From assembly GCA_024398135.1 (NCBI GenBank), contig CP073750.1:1550001-1614000 (forward strand): a stretch of 64,000 nucleotides of DNA. The letters are read 5' to 3'. Both the position numbers and the translations under genes were made by a program. Positions 1 to 8,952 of the stretch are shown one piece after another (the stretch's first letter is position 1; each line of letters opens with the position of its first letter). The stretch comes from a bacterium SCSIO 12643 (lineage in GTDB: Bacteria; Bacteroidota; Bacteroidia; Flavobacteriales_G; Salibacteraceae). The notes beneath the pieces were generated by a model. It had not been told where the DNA came from and made no database searches. It saw only the letters and a list, made by a program, of their open reading frames with translations.

Positions 1-698
1 ATGGCTCCGCATGGAGCAACCTTGGAGGAACACAAGTTGTCAATGCGCAGGTCGCTTTCGAGCAATGTATTGATATTAATCCGGTAACCGGTGAAATCAA
101 TGTGGTATTTGCAGAAGGGAGCGGCTCAGAAGGGAGCTTAAGTGCATACCAATACAATGGTACCAGCTGGAGTCAAATTGGTTCTGATGTGGCTAATGGA
201 ATGATCTCCGATTTAGATATGACCATTAACGAAAAAGGAGTTATGCTGCTTTCTTTCCAGGATAAGGCATTTTCTGATGCGGTAAGTGCAATGAGCTACT
301 CTTACGGAAACTGGACATTTATTGGTCCTCGTGCATTCTCAGGAGGTACGGCTTCTCAAACAGCTATTGCGGCTTATGATAACATGCCATATGTCTTATA
401 TAAAGACAATGCTGCATCGGATAAAGCAACCGTAAAATATTATGATTCCCCAGTAGTTTCAGTATCTGAAATTAGCGAAGTTTCTCAACATAATGTTTAT
501 CCAAATCCAGCGAACAACTTTATCCAAATTGATGGATTGGAAAAAAGCACAGAAGGAAGAATTTATAATATTCAAGGTGCGTTAATCTGGTCAGGATATA
601 TTCAGCCAAATGGAAATATCTCTACTCAAAGTTTAGATAACGGAATTTATATTTTACACATCGATCAGTCACAATATAAAGTGGTTGTTCAACACTAA
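1..698 (+). CDS. Secreted protein with T9SS C-terminal sorting domain (5' end missing)
   Basis: The reading frame is open from the first bases of the window (codons begin at base 3), so only the C-terminal part is present. The visible 231 or so residues begin with a beta-rich region of the kind seen in secreted beta-propeller or adhesin-like proteins. They end with a type IX secretion sorting tail of about 75 residues: the NVYPNPANNF motif, then an IYNIQG strand and a final NGIYILHI strand. Such tails direct proteins through the outer membrane of Bacteroidota, after which the tail is removed and the protein is often anchored to the surface. The function of the main body cannot be told from this piece. 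A hairpin follows the stop codon. Confidence 0.85.
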   Translation, partial: GSAWSNLGGTQVVNAQVAFEQCIDINPVTGEINVVFAEGSGSEGSLSAYQYNGTSWSQIGSDVANGMISDLDMTINEKGVMLLSFQDKAFSDAVSAMSYSYGNWTFIGPRAFSGGTASQTAIAAYDNMPYVLYKDNAASDKATVKYYDSPVVSVSEISEVSQHNVYPNPANNFIQIDGLEKSTEGRIYNIQGALIWSGYIQPNGNISTQSLDNGIYILHIDQSQYKVVVQH

Positions 699-728
699 GC
701 AAGGTTTAATATTTAGAACTCTCATGCG

Positions 729-783
729 TTAAAATTTGGGCTGTCGGAAATCAACACTGTTTTCGTCAGCCCAATTTTATTTT
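729..783 (+). terminator. Probable terminator hairpin after the T9SS protein
   Basis: An inverted repeat (TAAAATTTGGGCTG against CAGCCCAATTTTA, one bulged base) encloses about 23 bases and ends in T-rich sequence, 30 bases after the stop codon. This fits an intrinsic terminator for the upstream gene. Confidence 0.6.
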
Positions 784-861
784 ATACTCACCTCATCCTA
801 AACCCCTTAATGGCATTTTAGAAATAAATTTCGTAACTTTAAAAGTCTAAAATTCAATGCC

Positions 862-1284
862 ATGTCAAGATTAATTACCAAACTCAACAAGTATGGAAAC
901 TCGTTTAGAGTTTTCGAGCCTAACATCGCCAGAGTTCTTCTAGGCGTTTTTGTTCTCTACAAGGGACTCACATTCTTACAACATACCAACATTTTAATGG
1001 AGATTTTAAATCCGTCCGATGCGGGCCTTACTGAGATTTTTATTGTGCATTATGTTCAAATGGGACATATTGTTGGAGGACTTTTCTTAATTTTTGGATT
1101 ACTGACCAGACTTGCAGCAATCACACAAATTCCGATCTTAATCGGAGCTGTTGTGGTAAATGCTCAAATCGGAGATTTAAACCAACTGGTTATTTCTTCA
1201 GTAGTCCTGTTATTTTTGGTTTTCTTCACCATTATTGGTTCAGGGAAAGTCTCTATGGATTACAGCCTAAAAATGGAAATGTAA
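862..1284 (+). CDS. DoxX-like integral membrane protein
   Basis: A 140-residue protein with four hydrophobic segments (about residues 22-40, 66-84, 87-104 and 110-128). After the first helix comes FVLYKGLTFLQHT, and the second helix carries a glycine-rich stretch (GHIVGGLFLIFGLLTRLAA) typical of the DoxX/DoxD-like family. Members are small inner membrane proteins of poorly defined role, some linked to redox stress or quinones. It is a single gene, convergent with the cytochrome gene that ends 7 bases away. Family membership rests on topology and the GLLTR-type loop; no catalytic motif is visible. Confidence 0.65.
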   Translation: MSRLITKLNKYGNSFRVFEPNIARVLLGVFVLYKGLTFLQHTNILMEILNPSDAGLTEIFIVHYVQMGHIVGGLFLIFGLLTRLAAITQIPILIGAVVVNAQIGDLNQLVISSVVLLFLVFFTIIGSGKVSMDYSLKMEM

Positions 1285-1291
1285 TTCAGAT

Positions 1292-1720
1292 TTACAACGC
1301 ATTAAACTCGTGCAACCAAATTTGATACTGACGTAAATATTCTAAAATTGCAAATGCCTCTTTCTTAGAATCGATCCGAGCGCCACAATCTATTTCATAT
1401 TTCTTTCGAGTTATTATGGTTAAGGAATCTCTTTGTAACATTTCATCTGTATTCAATAAAAAGTTGGCCACCCATTCTTCATGACGGTAAGCCAAAATAT
1501 CACTAATATCCGGCCCGGTGTTTTTATATTCCATGGTATGACATGTACTACACTTATTTTCGAATAACTGCTTCCCAGAATTCATTAATGAATCATTAAT
1601 CGGTGGTAAATCCAAATTCTTTATCGGCCCCACTCCTTTTAAATCTCTGGATAATTCAGGCCTGGATTCGCATGACACCAGACCCCAAATCAAAACGCAA
1701 AAAACGAATCCTATTCTCAT
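1292..1720 (-). CDS. Monoheme c-type cytochrome lipoprotein
   Basis: A 142-residue lipoprotein: hydrophobic N-terminus ending in a lipobox with Cys17 (GLVSC), then one heme c site CSTCH at residues 57-61. A likely distal Met is present near residue 94 (TDEML). It is the last gene of a tight minus-strand run (norF-like gene 4 bases upstream, then the norE-like gene). By position it probably passes electrons from the quinone/bc1 or alternative complex III side to NirS or NorBC, as NirC or cytochrome c551 do elsewhere; this role is inferred. A general cytochrome c unrelated to denitrification remains possible. Confidence 0.75.
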   Translation of the reverse strand: MRIGFVFCVLIWGLVSCESRPELSRDLKGVGPIKNLDLPPINDSLMNSGKQLFENKCSTCHTMEYKNTGPDISDILAYRHEEWVANFLLNTDEMLQRDSLTIITRKKYEIDCGARIDSKKEAFAILEYLRQYQIWLHEFNAL

Positions 1721-1724
1721 GATT

Positions 1725-1961
1725 TCAATACAATATAATTATCCCAACAATAAAAATAAGCGCCAAAATGCTACTCGTAACTTTCCAGAAAACATGGGCA
1801 TTTTTAGTTTCTACAAACTGCATTAAAACTCCTAAAAACTTAATGGTTGAGATCAACACGATGAGATAAACTCCACCTGACATTCCATTCAACAAAACAC
1901 CTATCAGTGTAAGTCCAATTAGAAGTATCCAAACCCATCTGTTATTTTTAAGCTCTTTCAT
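1725..1961 (-). CDS. NorF-like / prokaryotic cytochrome c oxidase subunit IV-like small membrane protein
   Basis: A 78-residue protein with three hydrophobic segments (about residues 10-25, 28-48 and 58-77) resembling the prokaryotic COX4 / caa3 subunit IV family. It overlaps the upstream subunit III-like gene by 4 bases (ATGA type), so translation is probably coupled. A subunit III homologue followed by a protein of this size matches the norEF pair of denitrifiers, which improves nitric oxide reductase activity without being part of the enzyme core. No oxidase subunit I or II lies nearby, which favours NorF over a true oxidase subunit. The assignment rests on context and topology. Confidence 0.6.
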   Translation of the reverse strand: MKELKNNRWVWILLIGLTLIGVLLNGMSGGVYLIVLISTIKFLGVLMQFVETKNAHVFWKVTSSILALIFIVGIIILY

Positions 1962-2545
1962 ATCAGATATAAAATTGGAAAAATCAGTATCCAGATCAAA
2001 TCACACATATGCCAATAGGTTCCACTCGCTTCAACATCAGCAAAATCTTTTGCTGAATACTTTCTCTTTTTAACTGCTACACGCATATAGGCAAGTAAGC
2101 CTACACCAAACAGAACATGAATAAAGTGAAATCCGGTCATTAGCCAATACAACGTAAAAAAAGTATCATGCCCCATACCAAAACCTTCTTCCAGTTTTAA
2201 ATAATATTCTCCAGCCTTAATCATCAAAAAAAGAATCCCCAGGAATAAAGCCCATCCCATATAACCTACTGCTCCATCCGTATCAGCCAGCTTTAATTTC
2301 ACAATAGCATTGGCCATAAAGTATCCACTGGTAATGAGCACAATCGTGTTTACCGTTCCCCAAACCGGATGTATCTGGCTTCTATAAAACGCAAAAGCAT
2401 CGACTTCCACATTTCTGTAGTACATGAAAATAAAAACTCCGCCTAAAAATGTAATGATTTCAACCATCATGATCAACCATATCAATATTCCTCCCGGAGG
2501 ATAAAAAACCGACTTATTTTCGTTTATGGATTTCTGTTCTAGCAT
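1958..2545 (-). CDS. NorE-like / heme-copper oxidase subunit III family protein
   Basis: A 195-residue, five-helix membrane protein of the cytochrome c oxidase subunit III family. Family hallmarks are visible: an EIITFLGGVFIFMYY helix, a KAGEYYLKLEEGF loop, and YWLMTGFHFIHVLFG with the conserved HFIHV helix, followed by GTYWHMCDLIWILIF. Lone five-helix subunit III proteins in denitrification clusters are NorE. Here it precedes a NorF-sized protein in the same island as norCBQD and nirS, which supports that reading. It starts 6 bases after the HmuY-like lipoprotein gene ends, so it is in the same operon. A subunit of a split aerobic oxidase is the alternative. Confidence 0.7.
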   Translation of the reverse strand: MLEQKSINENKSVFYPPGGILIWLIMMVEIITFLGGVFIFMYYRNVEVDAFAFYRSQIHPVWGTVNTIVLITSGYFMANAIVKLKLADTDGAVGYMGWALFLGILFLMIKAGEYYLKLEEGFGMGHDTFFTLYWLMTGFHFIHVLFGVGLLAYMRVAVKKRKYSAKDFADVEASGTYWHMCDLIWILIFPILYLI

Positions 2546-2551
2546 TTACCG

Positions 2552-3523
2552 CTACAATTTTTGAACTTCAAAAGTGGGATACCCTTTATTACCCGATTTA
2601 TCATAGAAGTCTGTAAACCTCAACTTATAGAATATTCCTTCAGTTGTTTTTAAAACAAAACTTTTTGATGGGTCAATCACGAATGAATTATCCTGACTAT
2701 TTCTAATCTTCCAATCGTATCCAATAACATCCCAATCATTACTGTACACATATGATCCCGTATCGCTTAAAACAATTTCTGAGAAACGATTCATATGGTC
2801 TTCTCCCACTACTACATTCTGATCCTGATTGATCAGAACCTGAGTCAAAACAAAAGGCAATGGCAAATTACTAAACTTGTGATAATGATTGGTAAACAGC
2901 AAATCCCAGGAGTGTTTTTCCGGTTCTAGTTGTAATGTTTGGCCACCGCCTTGAAAAGTAAAATGGACATAATTTAAATCCGGGTCTTTAAGAATGGTAT
3001 ATGTCTGCCCATGAGCACCATCTACATCTGAAAACTTCAATATATATCTGGTTGCATCCACGGATACAAATTGAATTTTTTTGAATCCCAAATGTTTTCC
3101 TTGTGCATCATATTGCAAATCCAGAATATAGACATCGGTTTTATTTCTCCAATCTCCAATTGCTGTAGAATCTAAATTCCCGGAAGGTGCGTCCCATAAC
3201 CATTTAGCATCCTGAACATCATGGATAGCGTCAAACGATACATTTCCCATATTGGCTATAAATTCTCCTTTAGCAGTATTTAATCTTACTCTATACCCAT
3301 CAGAGGCGCATTCAAAAGCAAGATCCCATGCATACTTCGTATGGGTACGCACAATTTTGTTTGTACCACAATCGTAATATATCTGATTTAAATATGGATA
3401 ACCAATTTCAATTTGAACTGTTTCAATACTTCCCGGGGTAATAGGAGCCATAGGAGAATCTTCGCGGAAACAAGATGATAATCCCATTAATAAAATCAAG
3501 CCATATGTTAATAAGCCTCTCAT
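2552..3523 (-). CDS. HmuY-like heme-binding lipoprotein (putative)
   Basis: A 323-residue lipoprotein with lipobox Cys18 (GLSSC). It contains two copies of a WDLxF-centred module: YAWDLAFEC near residue 65 and HSWDLLFTN near residue 205. This signature is typical of the HmuY family, secreted or surface hemophores that deliver heme to TonB receptors. Its start lies 1 base beyond the stop of the TonB receptor gene, so the two are surely co-transcribed. The context (receptor, NirS, Nor, cytochromes) fits heme uptake for heme-rich respiratory enzymes. The family call is from motif recognition and heme binding is inferred; the ligand could be another metal complex. Confidence 0.6.
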   Translation of the reverse strand: MRGLLTYGLILLMGLSSCFREDSPMAPITPGSIETVQIEIGYPYLNQIYYDCGTNKIVRTHTKYAWDLAFECASDGYRVRLNTAKGEFIANMGNVSFDAIHDVQDAKWLWDAPSGNLDSTAIGDWRNKTDVYILDLQYDAQGKHLGFKKIQFVSVDATRYILKFSDVDGAHGQTYTILKDPDLNYVHFTFQGGGQTLQLEPEKHSWDLLFTNHYHKFSNLPLPFVLTQVLINQDQNVVVGEDHMNRFSEIVLSDTGSYVYSNDWDVIGYDWKIRNSQDNSFVIDPSKSFVLKTTEGIFYKLRFTDFYDKSGNKGYPTFEVQKL

Positions 3524-3524
3524 A

Positions 3525-5759
3525 CTAAAGATTAAAATTCATGGATATAAAAAACGTCCGCCCCCACAATACGCTCAATGAGGATGCATTTTTCGAACTT
3601 GAAACACCAAACACATTACCTACTAGCGCAACATCATTCACGTCAAACAGATTCTTGACCCCTGCCACACATTTCAACTTTCTTTTCCAAAGATGTTTTG
3701 AAGCAGTCACATCCAGTGTATGAAACCCTCCAATATAACTGGGTTGAATCACATCATTATCATCCATATAACTGTTTCGAAGTGCTCCGGTATATTTATA
3801 AAAACATCCGAGCTCTACACCTAGAGTATCCAGACAATACGAGAATTCTGACGCAACATCCGTTGAATAAAAAAATGAGTTTTGGTGATCCGCACGATCA
3901 AACATAGAGTTGTAATTTCCATAATGACTTCCGGTAATTGACCATTTTATGGATTTCCATTGATAATACAGCGCCAAAGACATACCTTGAGTAATCAAAA
4001 AGTCTACATTGGCATATTTCCAATCCACCTCCGAAATCTGAACCAAATCGATAAGTTGATTGATCCTGGAATAATAGGCTTTTGGAACTACCCTGATCCG
4101 ATGTCCACCAATATCTTTATGATAATCCAACGAAAGGTTTAAATGATCTGAAGTTTCGGCACTTAACCGTTCATTACCCCATAGATTGATTGTCGCATTG
4201 TAGTGGAACTCCAAATACAATTCCTTTAACGAGGGAGCTCTAAACCCTTTGGCATACGAACCTCGAATGGTCATTTGAGAATTGGGTTTTACCAAAATAT
4301 TTAATGATGGCACTAAAGGTGCATTATACTTGGTATTATACGCATACCTCATGGCAGGTTGAATGGTTATTTTTTTAGAAGGTTGATACATCAAATGTCC
4401 AAACGCAGCATAATCTCCTATATACTGCTGATTTCCAGTGACACGACTGGCATCAATTTGGTCATATTTCATTTCAATTCCGGCCAAATAATTCCACTTC
4501 ACTTCATCATTTTTCTGACTAAAAACCACGCGCGACATATACGAGTTAAAACGTGTGGTATCCTGATCTGTCTCAGAGTCTGTCAATGTTTCCTCCAGGC
4601 TTACCAGATCCTTGAAATAAATATTTCTTGTTCTTTCGTAATACGACTGCGATAATGTAACATCCAAAAAGTGCGTTTGAGTTACTCTACCGGAAAGCAA
4701 AGCTTTATTTGAAAATCTTTTGGTTTTGAAATACGCATCAAAAGCACTCGTATAATATGGGTATCTGGGCGCTCCTTTACTGATCATTTTTTCAGAGAAC
4801 CCATCTAGGATGTACGAGAATTTCAGATGCCCAAAACTCCGACTATAAGTAAACGTTCCAAAATATTGTTCACGTGGTTTCCAATCTTGATATCGAATGG
4901 TATCACTAACGGCATAACCTCCAAAAAAATTACGTCCTCCAGATATTTTAAAAGTGCTTTTTTTATGCTTAAACCCCAATCGACCACTCACGTTATACTG
5001 GCCTACTGTTTCATAAAATAGTTTTATGCCAACGTCCAACTTTTTATACTGTTGTTTTTTTGTGATGATGTTAATGACCCCGCCCAGCGCATTTGTCCCG
5101 TATACAACCGATGTTGGCCCTTCAATGATTTCTATTCGTTCAATTTGATCTAAATTTATTTGAGATAAATCCAGATTCCCATTTATACGTCCTTCCACAG
5201 GAACTCCATCGATCATAATTTTCACATGATTCCCAGACAATCCGTTTAATATTACCGCAGTTTCATTAGCATGCCCATTATTTGATTTAAAGTTAATCTC
5301 AGCATTCAAAGCTTCGCGCAAATTGTTCGCACCTTTCTGTTCTACTTTTTTATCACTTATCGTCTTAACTTCATAGATCGCGTCCTGCTTCTCTATTGGG
5401 ATAAACTGTGCGGTAACTACGACATCTTTCAATCCAAAAACACTTGGTTTTAATAGAATTTTCTTTGAAATTCCCGGGCCAATTGTCAGCACATATGCAT
5501 CAAAACCGATATAGGAAATCTCCACTCGAACAGAATCTAAAAAAGGAACACGTACCTCTCCGTTTACATCGGTTACTTCCCATTTCACCTGATCCTTTTG
5601 ATCCCCTGAAACACAAGTAAACTTAACATGTGCCAGATATACTGGAATTTGATCTTCCAGATTCATAACTCGCAGAACTCCTTGAGATCCATCCTGAGAA
5701 AAAGTAAATAGATGCAGGTAAATAAAAATCCATATTGTTATGCTTCTTTTTGCCCACAT
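3525..5759 (-). CDS. TonB-dependent outer membrane receptor
   Basis: A 744-residue outer membrane receptor. A signal peptide (to about residue 21) is followed by a carboxypeptidase-like beta-sandwich domain (about 28-110) as in SusC-type and many Bacteroidota receptors. Then come a plug domain (about 125-235, including DGVPVEGR, ERIEIIEGPTSVVYG and NALGGVINIITK) and a 22-strand-type barrel ending in an aromatic F-N-L. The conserved plug and barrel motifs appear intact. It is flanked by two HmuY-like genes in one operon, which suggests heme or hemin as cargo; the sequence itself does not prove the substrate. Start chosen at the first Met before a clear signal peptide. Confidence 0.88.
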   Translation of the reverse strand: MWAKRSITIWIFIYLHLFTFSQDGSQGVLRVMNLEDQIPVYLAHVKFTCVSGDQKDQVKWEVTDVNGEVRVPFLDSVRVEISYIGFDAYVLTIGPGISKKILLKPSVFGLKDVVVTAQFIPIEKQDAIYEVKTISDKKVEQKGANNLREALNAEINFKSNNGHANETAVILNGLSGNHVKIMIDGVPVEGRINGNLDLSQINLDQIERIEIIEGPTSVVYGTNALGGVINIITKKQQYKKLDVGIKLFYETVGQYNVSGRLGFKHKKSTFKISGGRNFFGGYAVSDTIRYQDWKPREQYFGTFTYSRSFGHLKFSYILDGFSEKMISKGAPRYPYYTSAFDAYFKTKRFSNKALLSGRVTQTHFLDVTLSQSYYERTRNIYFKDLVSLEETLTDSETDQDTTRFNSYMSRVVFSQKNDEVKWNYLAGIEMKYDQIDASRVTGNQQYIGDYAAFGHLMYQPSKKITIQPAMRYAYNTKYNAPLVPSLNILVKPNSQMTIRGSYAKGFRAPSLKELYLEFHYNATINLWGNERLSAETSDHLNLSLDYHKDIGGHRIRVVPKAYYSRINQLIDLVQISEVDWKYANVDFLITQGMSLALYYQWKSIKWSITGSHYGNYNSMFDRADHQNSFFYSTDVASEFSYCLDTLGVELGCFYKYTGALRNSYMDDNDVIQPSYIGGFHTLDVTASKHLWKRKLKCVAGVKNLFDVNDVALVGNVFGVSSSKNASSLSVLWGRTFFISMNFNL

Positions 5760-5796
5760 CCTTTACCCGATTATCCTTTTATGCTGTTCAATCTAT

Positions 5797-7068
5797 TTAC
5801 TCTACAATCAACTTTTGCATTGTTCTTAAATTGGAATTACTGAGTACCACGAAGTACACTCCGCTATTCAGATGACTAATATTTACCTGTTTTTGAGTCA
5901 CTCCTGAATTCAATCCAAATGAATTGTTCCAGACAATTTTTCCAGTAATATCCATTATTTGCATATTCACGGTACCTTGAAGTGAATTATCCATAAGAAT
6001 AGTTACATTTTCAGCTGCCGGATTTGGATATAAACTCCAAGTCATTTTTTGTTCTGGTTCTTCTATGGAAACTGTAAATAACTGCTCTGTTTCAAACATA
6101 GCTTTCCCGGTTCCCATTCCTTCAAAGCCAGTAAATACCATTCGATACAAATCGGTACTATCATTAACATACAGGAAATACGCTATGGAGTCATAAGTCA
6201 TCCAACCTGAAGACGAACTGTATTTTTTCCATTCTCTACCAATATTATCCATTTTATCCGTATATGCCGTTTGTGGAATTGTTGCCACTGAAGCCGCTGC
6301 ATAATCTGCTTCATGAGACTTTGCAGTATAAACACCACGGTTACTAAAAACACTGGTCATGGATTGATACATCCCCGGAGGGTTCAAATAATCAACATGT
6401 TTCGTGAATGTAATATCCCAGGTATCGTTATCTGGTTCTCGATCCACAATCTGATCATTTAGTACGGAATGATATACAAAGTTTCTTTTCGGATATACAG
6501 ATTTATCAATGGTAAAAACCTGCTCATTCGACCCATCAATATTTGCATATTTATATTCCCAAACACCTGTTTTCAAACTTACTACCCACAGTTTTCTAAA
6601 CGAACCGTCATTTAAACGAAGTAAATAAAGTGAATCGCCAAACGTCCAGTAGTTATTACTCGGGTTCAATATTCCCCATCCCATATCAAACAATCCTGCT
6701 GCTCCTCGATATCTATTAAAAGCTCCATTCGTCCAGGTAGTATCTGAATTCAATAACCTTTCCCAGTTTTCATGACCAGTAGTATCAAACCCACTCCAGT
6801 TTGATGTATCTCCCGGATATTTCCATAAAACCGTATTGAATTCATTGATCCAAATTGCACTCCCGGCAGCGCCATTACCATGAGTCGTAAAAGCCAAATC
6901 CCAATCGGTATTATCCACATTAGCAACCTCACCATTTTCTAAACTATAGAAAACCTGACTCACATAAAATTGTCCCATTGAAATGGTATCAGAAACGGGT
7001 TGCGCAACAGCACAAAGGCTTCCAAATAAAACACTAAATATTGTCACTAAATTTTTCATAAGCATCAT
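5797..7068 (-). CDS. HmuY-like protein with T9SS sorting domain
   Basis: A 423-residue secreted protein. After a signal peptide (ending GSLCAVAQ), two modules carry the HmuY-type signature (TDWDLAFTT near residue 54 and DTWDITFTK near residue 220). The last 80 or so residues are a T9SS tail (WSLYPNPAAENVTI, then SGVYFVVLS). It is therefore predicted to be exported to the cell surface or medium rather than kept as a lipoprotein. Its stop lies 37 bases before the TonB receptor start, and it heads the probable six-gene operon ending with the monoheme cytochrome. I infer a surface hemophore partner of that receptor. The two internal modules suggest an old duplication. Confidence 0.6.
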   Translation of the reverse strand: MMLMKNLVTIFSVLFGSLCAVAQPVSDTISMGQFYVSQVFYSLENGEVANVDNTDWDLAFTTHGNGAAGSAIWINEFNTVLWKYPGDTSNWSGFDTTGHENWERLLNSDTTWTNGAFNRYRGAAGLFDMGWGILNPSNNYWTFGDSLYLLRLNDGSFRKLWVVSLKTGVWEYKYANIDGSNEQVFTIDKSVYPKRNFVYHSVLNDQIVDREPDNDTWDITFTKHVDYLNPPGMYQSMTSVFSNRGVYTAKSHEADYAAASVATIPQTAYTDKMDNIGREWKKYSSSSGWMTYDSIAYFLYVNDSTDLYRMVFTGFEGMGTGKAMFETEQLFTVSIEEPEQKMTWSLYPNPAAENVTILMDNSLQGTVNMQIMDITGKIVWNNSFGLNSGVTQKQVNISHLNSGVYFVVLSNSNLRTMQKLIVE

Positions 7069-7237
7069 TTATTTCTATCAAAAAAAACACATTTTAAACT
7101 CAGAAAACATGACGTAAAATTGCTGATTCACTGAGCTTTATCACTTTTCATCCATCCAGTTAAAAATCAAAATAATTTGGTCATTTATTTGTCATAAAAA
7201 AGGGTCTTCAACCCCTTAAAAATCCACTGTGAAATAA

Positions 7238-7261
7238 GAAGGAGGGAAAATTCCCTCCTTC
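7238..7261 (-). terminator. Terminator hairpin after nirS
   Basis: A perfect inverted repeat, GAAGGAGGGAA with TTCCCTCCTTC and a 2-base centre, lies 33 bases past the nirS stop. It is followed on the minus strand by TTATTT. It probably ends or limits the nirS transcript before the HmuY-like/TonB operon. A weaker hairpin (AAGGG against CCCCTT) lies just beyond at about 7199-7216. Confidence 0.65.
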
Positions 7262-7293
7262 AAACTCACAATTCATATTTAAATCTAATCCAA

Positions 7294-8952
7294 TTAATAA
7301 ATATCATGAGTTGTGTTGTAAATATTGAATTTACCCGTTGGATTCTCTACCCAGTCATCTTGAATGATCTCTTTCAATTCAAGAGTCTCATCATCGTATA
7401 TTAAAATTGCACTTTTTTGTCCCATAAAGGCAGATACCCAAACTTCATCACCGGCTTTATTGTATTCCATATGAACCATTCTACCGTCCACACCCTCTGG
7501 CATGGTTATATTTTTCTTCAACTCTAAGGTTTCAATATCAAACACATCCACAGTGGAATTCAATTCCGGAGTTGGATTTAACGTTCTATCCACCCACAAG
7601 TGTTTTGATTTTGGGTGTGATTTCACAAATAGTGCTCCACCACCAGAACCTGTAGCTTTCACTTCTTTTACCACGGTCCATTGACCTTCTCCAGGATCTG
7701 TTTTGATAAATGATAATTTATTTTCTCCCAGGTGAGAAGTTACCCAAAGACTTCCCAAATCGTTTTTAATATTTGTACCACGTCCAGGGTGTGGTTTGTT
7801 ACCCGTTTCAATGATGCTTACTAATTTTTTATTTGGTACATCCACCACAACAATTTTGTTACTGGCATTTGCCGCTACTAAGAAGTAATGTCCGGTTGCA
7901 TCCCAACCGCCATCATGTAAGAATCTCGCTGAAGGAATTTGGGTAGATACCGGATTTCTTGGATCCGTATAATCTACAATCCATACCATACCTGTTTCTT
8001 TTACATTACAAATCCAAACCGGATCAGTATGTGATGCTACAATGGAAGCCACACGCGCTTCTTCAATAAATTCTTTGTCTCCGTCACATGCGTTACCACT
8101 TGTAGAGGTCACACTTAAAGGTTCTAATGTTTGCGCATCAAAAATCACAAAGTGACTTGGACTATAACCCCCTGCAACCAAATACTTGTCTTCATATCCT
8201 TTGTACTTGGATACCTCAACAGAACGCGCATCAAACGATTCTCTAACTTCAGCTACAATTTCTGGTTTCTCCGGATAAGTATCGATCATTGTAATACGTC
8301 CATCTCTACCAATAGAATAGATATAACGACCAGATGCAGATGTTCTTAAAATATGAACCGCAAATCCTGTTTTTAATACTGCTAATTGTTCTTTAGTATC
8401 ACCATCAATAATGGCTACTTTACCTGCATCACGCATAATCACACCGAAATAATTATCAATGTTTCGATTATGCTGAGGCTTTGTAGGGCGATCCGCAACC
8501 GGAACAATTAACTTCCAGGTTTCTTTAATTTCTTTCATCCCGAATGGTGGCACAACCGGAGGCTCAACTTGCAAGAAACGCGTCATTACTTCAATTTCCT
8601 CTTCGGTCATCACACCCTTCCATTCTGGCATACCACCACCGGTTCCATTTTCAATAAATGCTCTCAAACCAGCAGTACCCAACATTTTTGTTGCCGGATA
8701 TTTCCCATCTCCGTCTGGTAATAATGAAGGTCCTGTAGCACCTTTCCTTGAAGATCCATGACAACCTGCACAACGATCAAAATACACTGCGGCAGCGCTT
8801 TCCATTTCAGCTTCGGTAATACTAATTTCTTCGCTCTCCGCCTCTTCCACGGGAGCCTTGGTTTCTGCAGGGGCTTTTTGGGGTTCACCTCCGCAGCTAT
8901 ATAAGACCACCGAACTGAACATTGTTAAATAAACTAAGTGTAATTTTTTCAT
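7294..8952 (-). CDS. nirS: Cytochrome cd1 nitrite reductase NirS (lipoprotein form)
   Basis: A 552-residue cytochrome cd1 that reduces nitrite to nitric oxide in the periplasm. A lipobox (VVLYSC, Cys20) replaces the usual soluble-export signal, so it should be membrane-anchored. The heme c domain holds CAGCH at 61-65 and a GGGMPEW methionine loop near 105-111. The d1 propeller follows. The expected d1 axial His is His200 (FAVHILRTSASGRY), and the two active-site histidines are His308 (VASHTDP) and His346 (FLHDGGWD). Length and motifs match functional NirS. Heme d1 synthesis genes are not in this window. A 21-bp operator-like element lies 57 bases before the start codon. Confidence 0.95.
   Translation of the reverse strand: MKKLHLVYLTMFSSVVLYSCGGEPQKAPAETKAPVEEAESEEISITEAEMESAAAVYFDRCAGCHGSSRKGATGPSLLPDGDGKYPATKMLGTAGLRAFIENGTGGGMPEWKGVMTEEEIEVMTRFLQVEPPVVPPFGMKEIKETWKLIVPVADRPTKPQHNRNIDNYFGVIMRDAGKVAIIDGDTKEQLAVLKTGFAVHILRTSASGRYIYSIGRDGRITMIDTYPEKPEIVAEVRESFDARSVEVSKYKGYEDKYLVAGGYSPSHFVIFDAQTLEPLSVTSTSGNACDGDKEFIEEARVASIVASHTDPVWICNVKETGMVWIVDYTDPRNPVSTQIPSARFLHDGGWDATGHYFLVAANASNKIVVVDVPNKKLVSIIETGNKPHPGRGTNIKNDLGSLWVTSHLGENKLSFIKTDPGEGQWTVVKEVKATGSGGGALFVKSHPKSKHLWVDRTLNPTPELNSTVDVFDIETLELKKNITMPEGVDGRMVHMEYNKAGDEVWVSAFMGQKSAILIYDDETLELKEIIQDDWVENPTGKFNIYNTTHDIY

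Noticed and set aside
1725-2545. True aerobic cytochrome c oxidase subunits III and IV
   Set aside because: No subunit I or II is near, and the surrounding genes are nir/nor. NorE/NorF-like is the better reading, though not proven.
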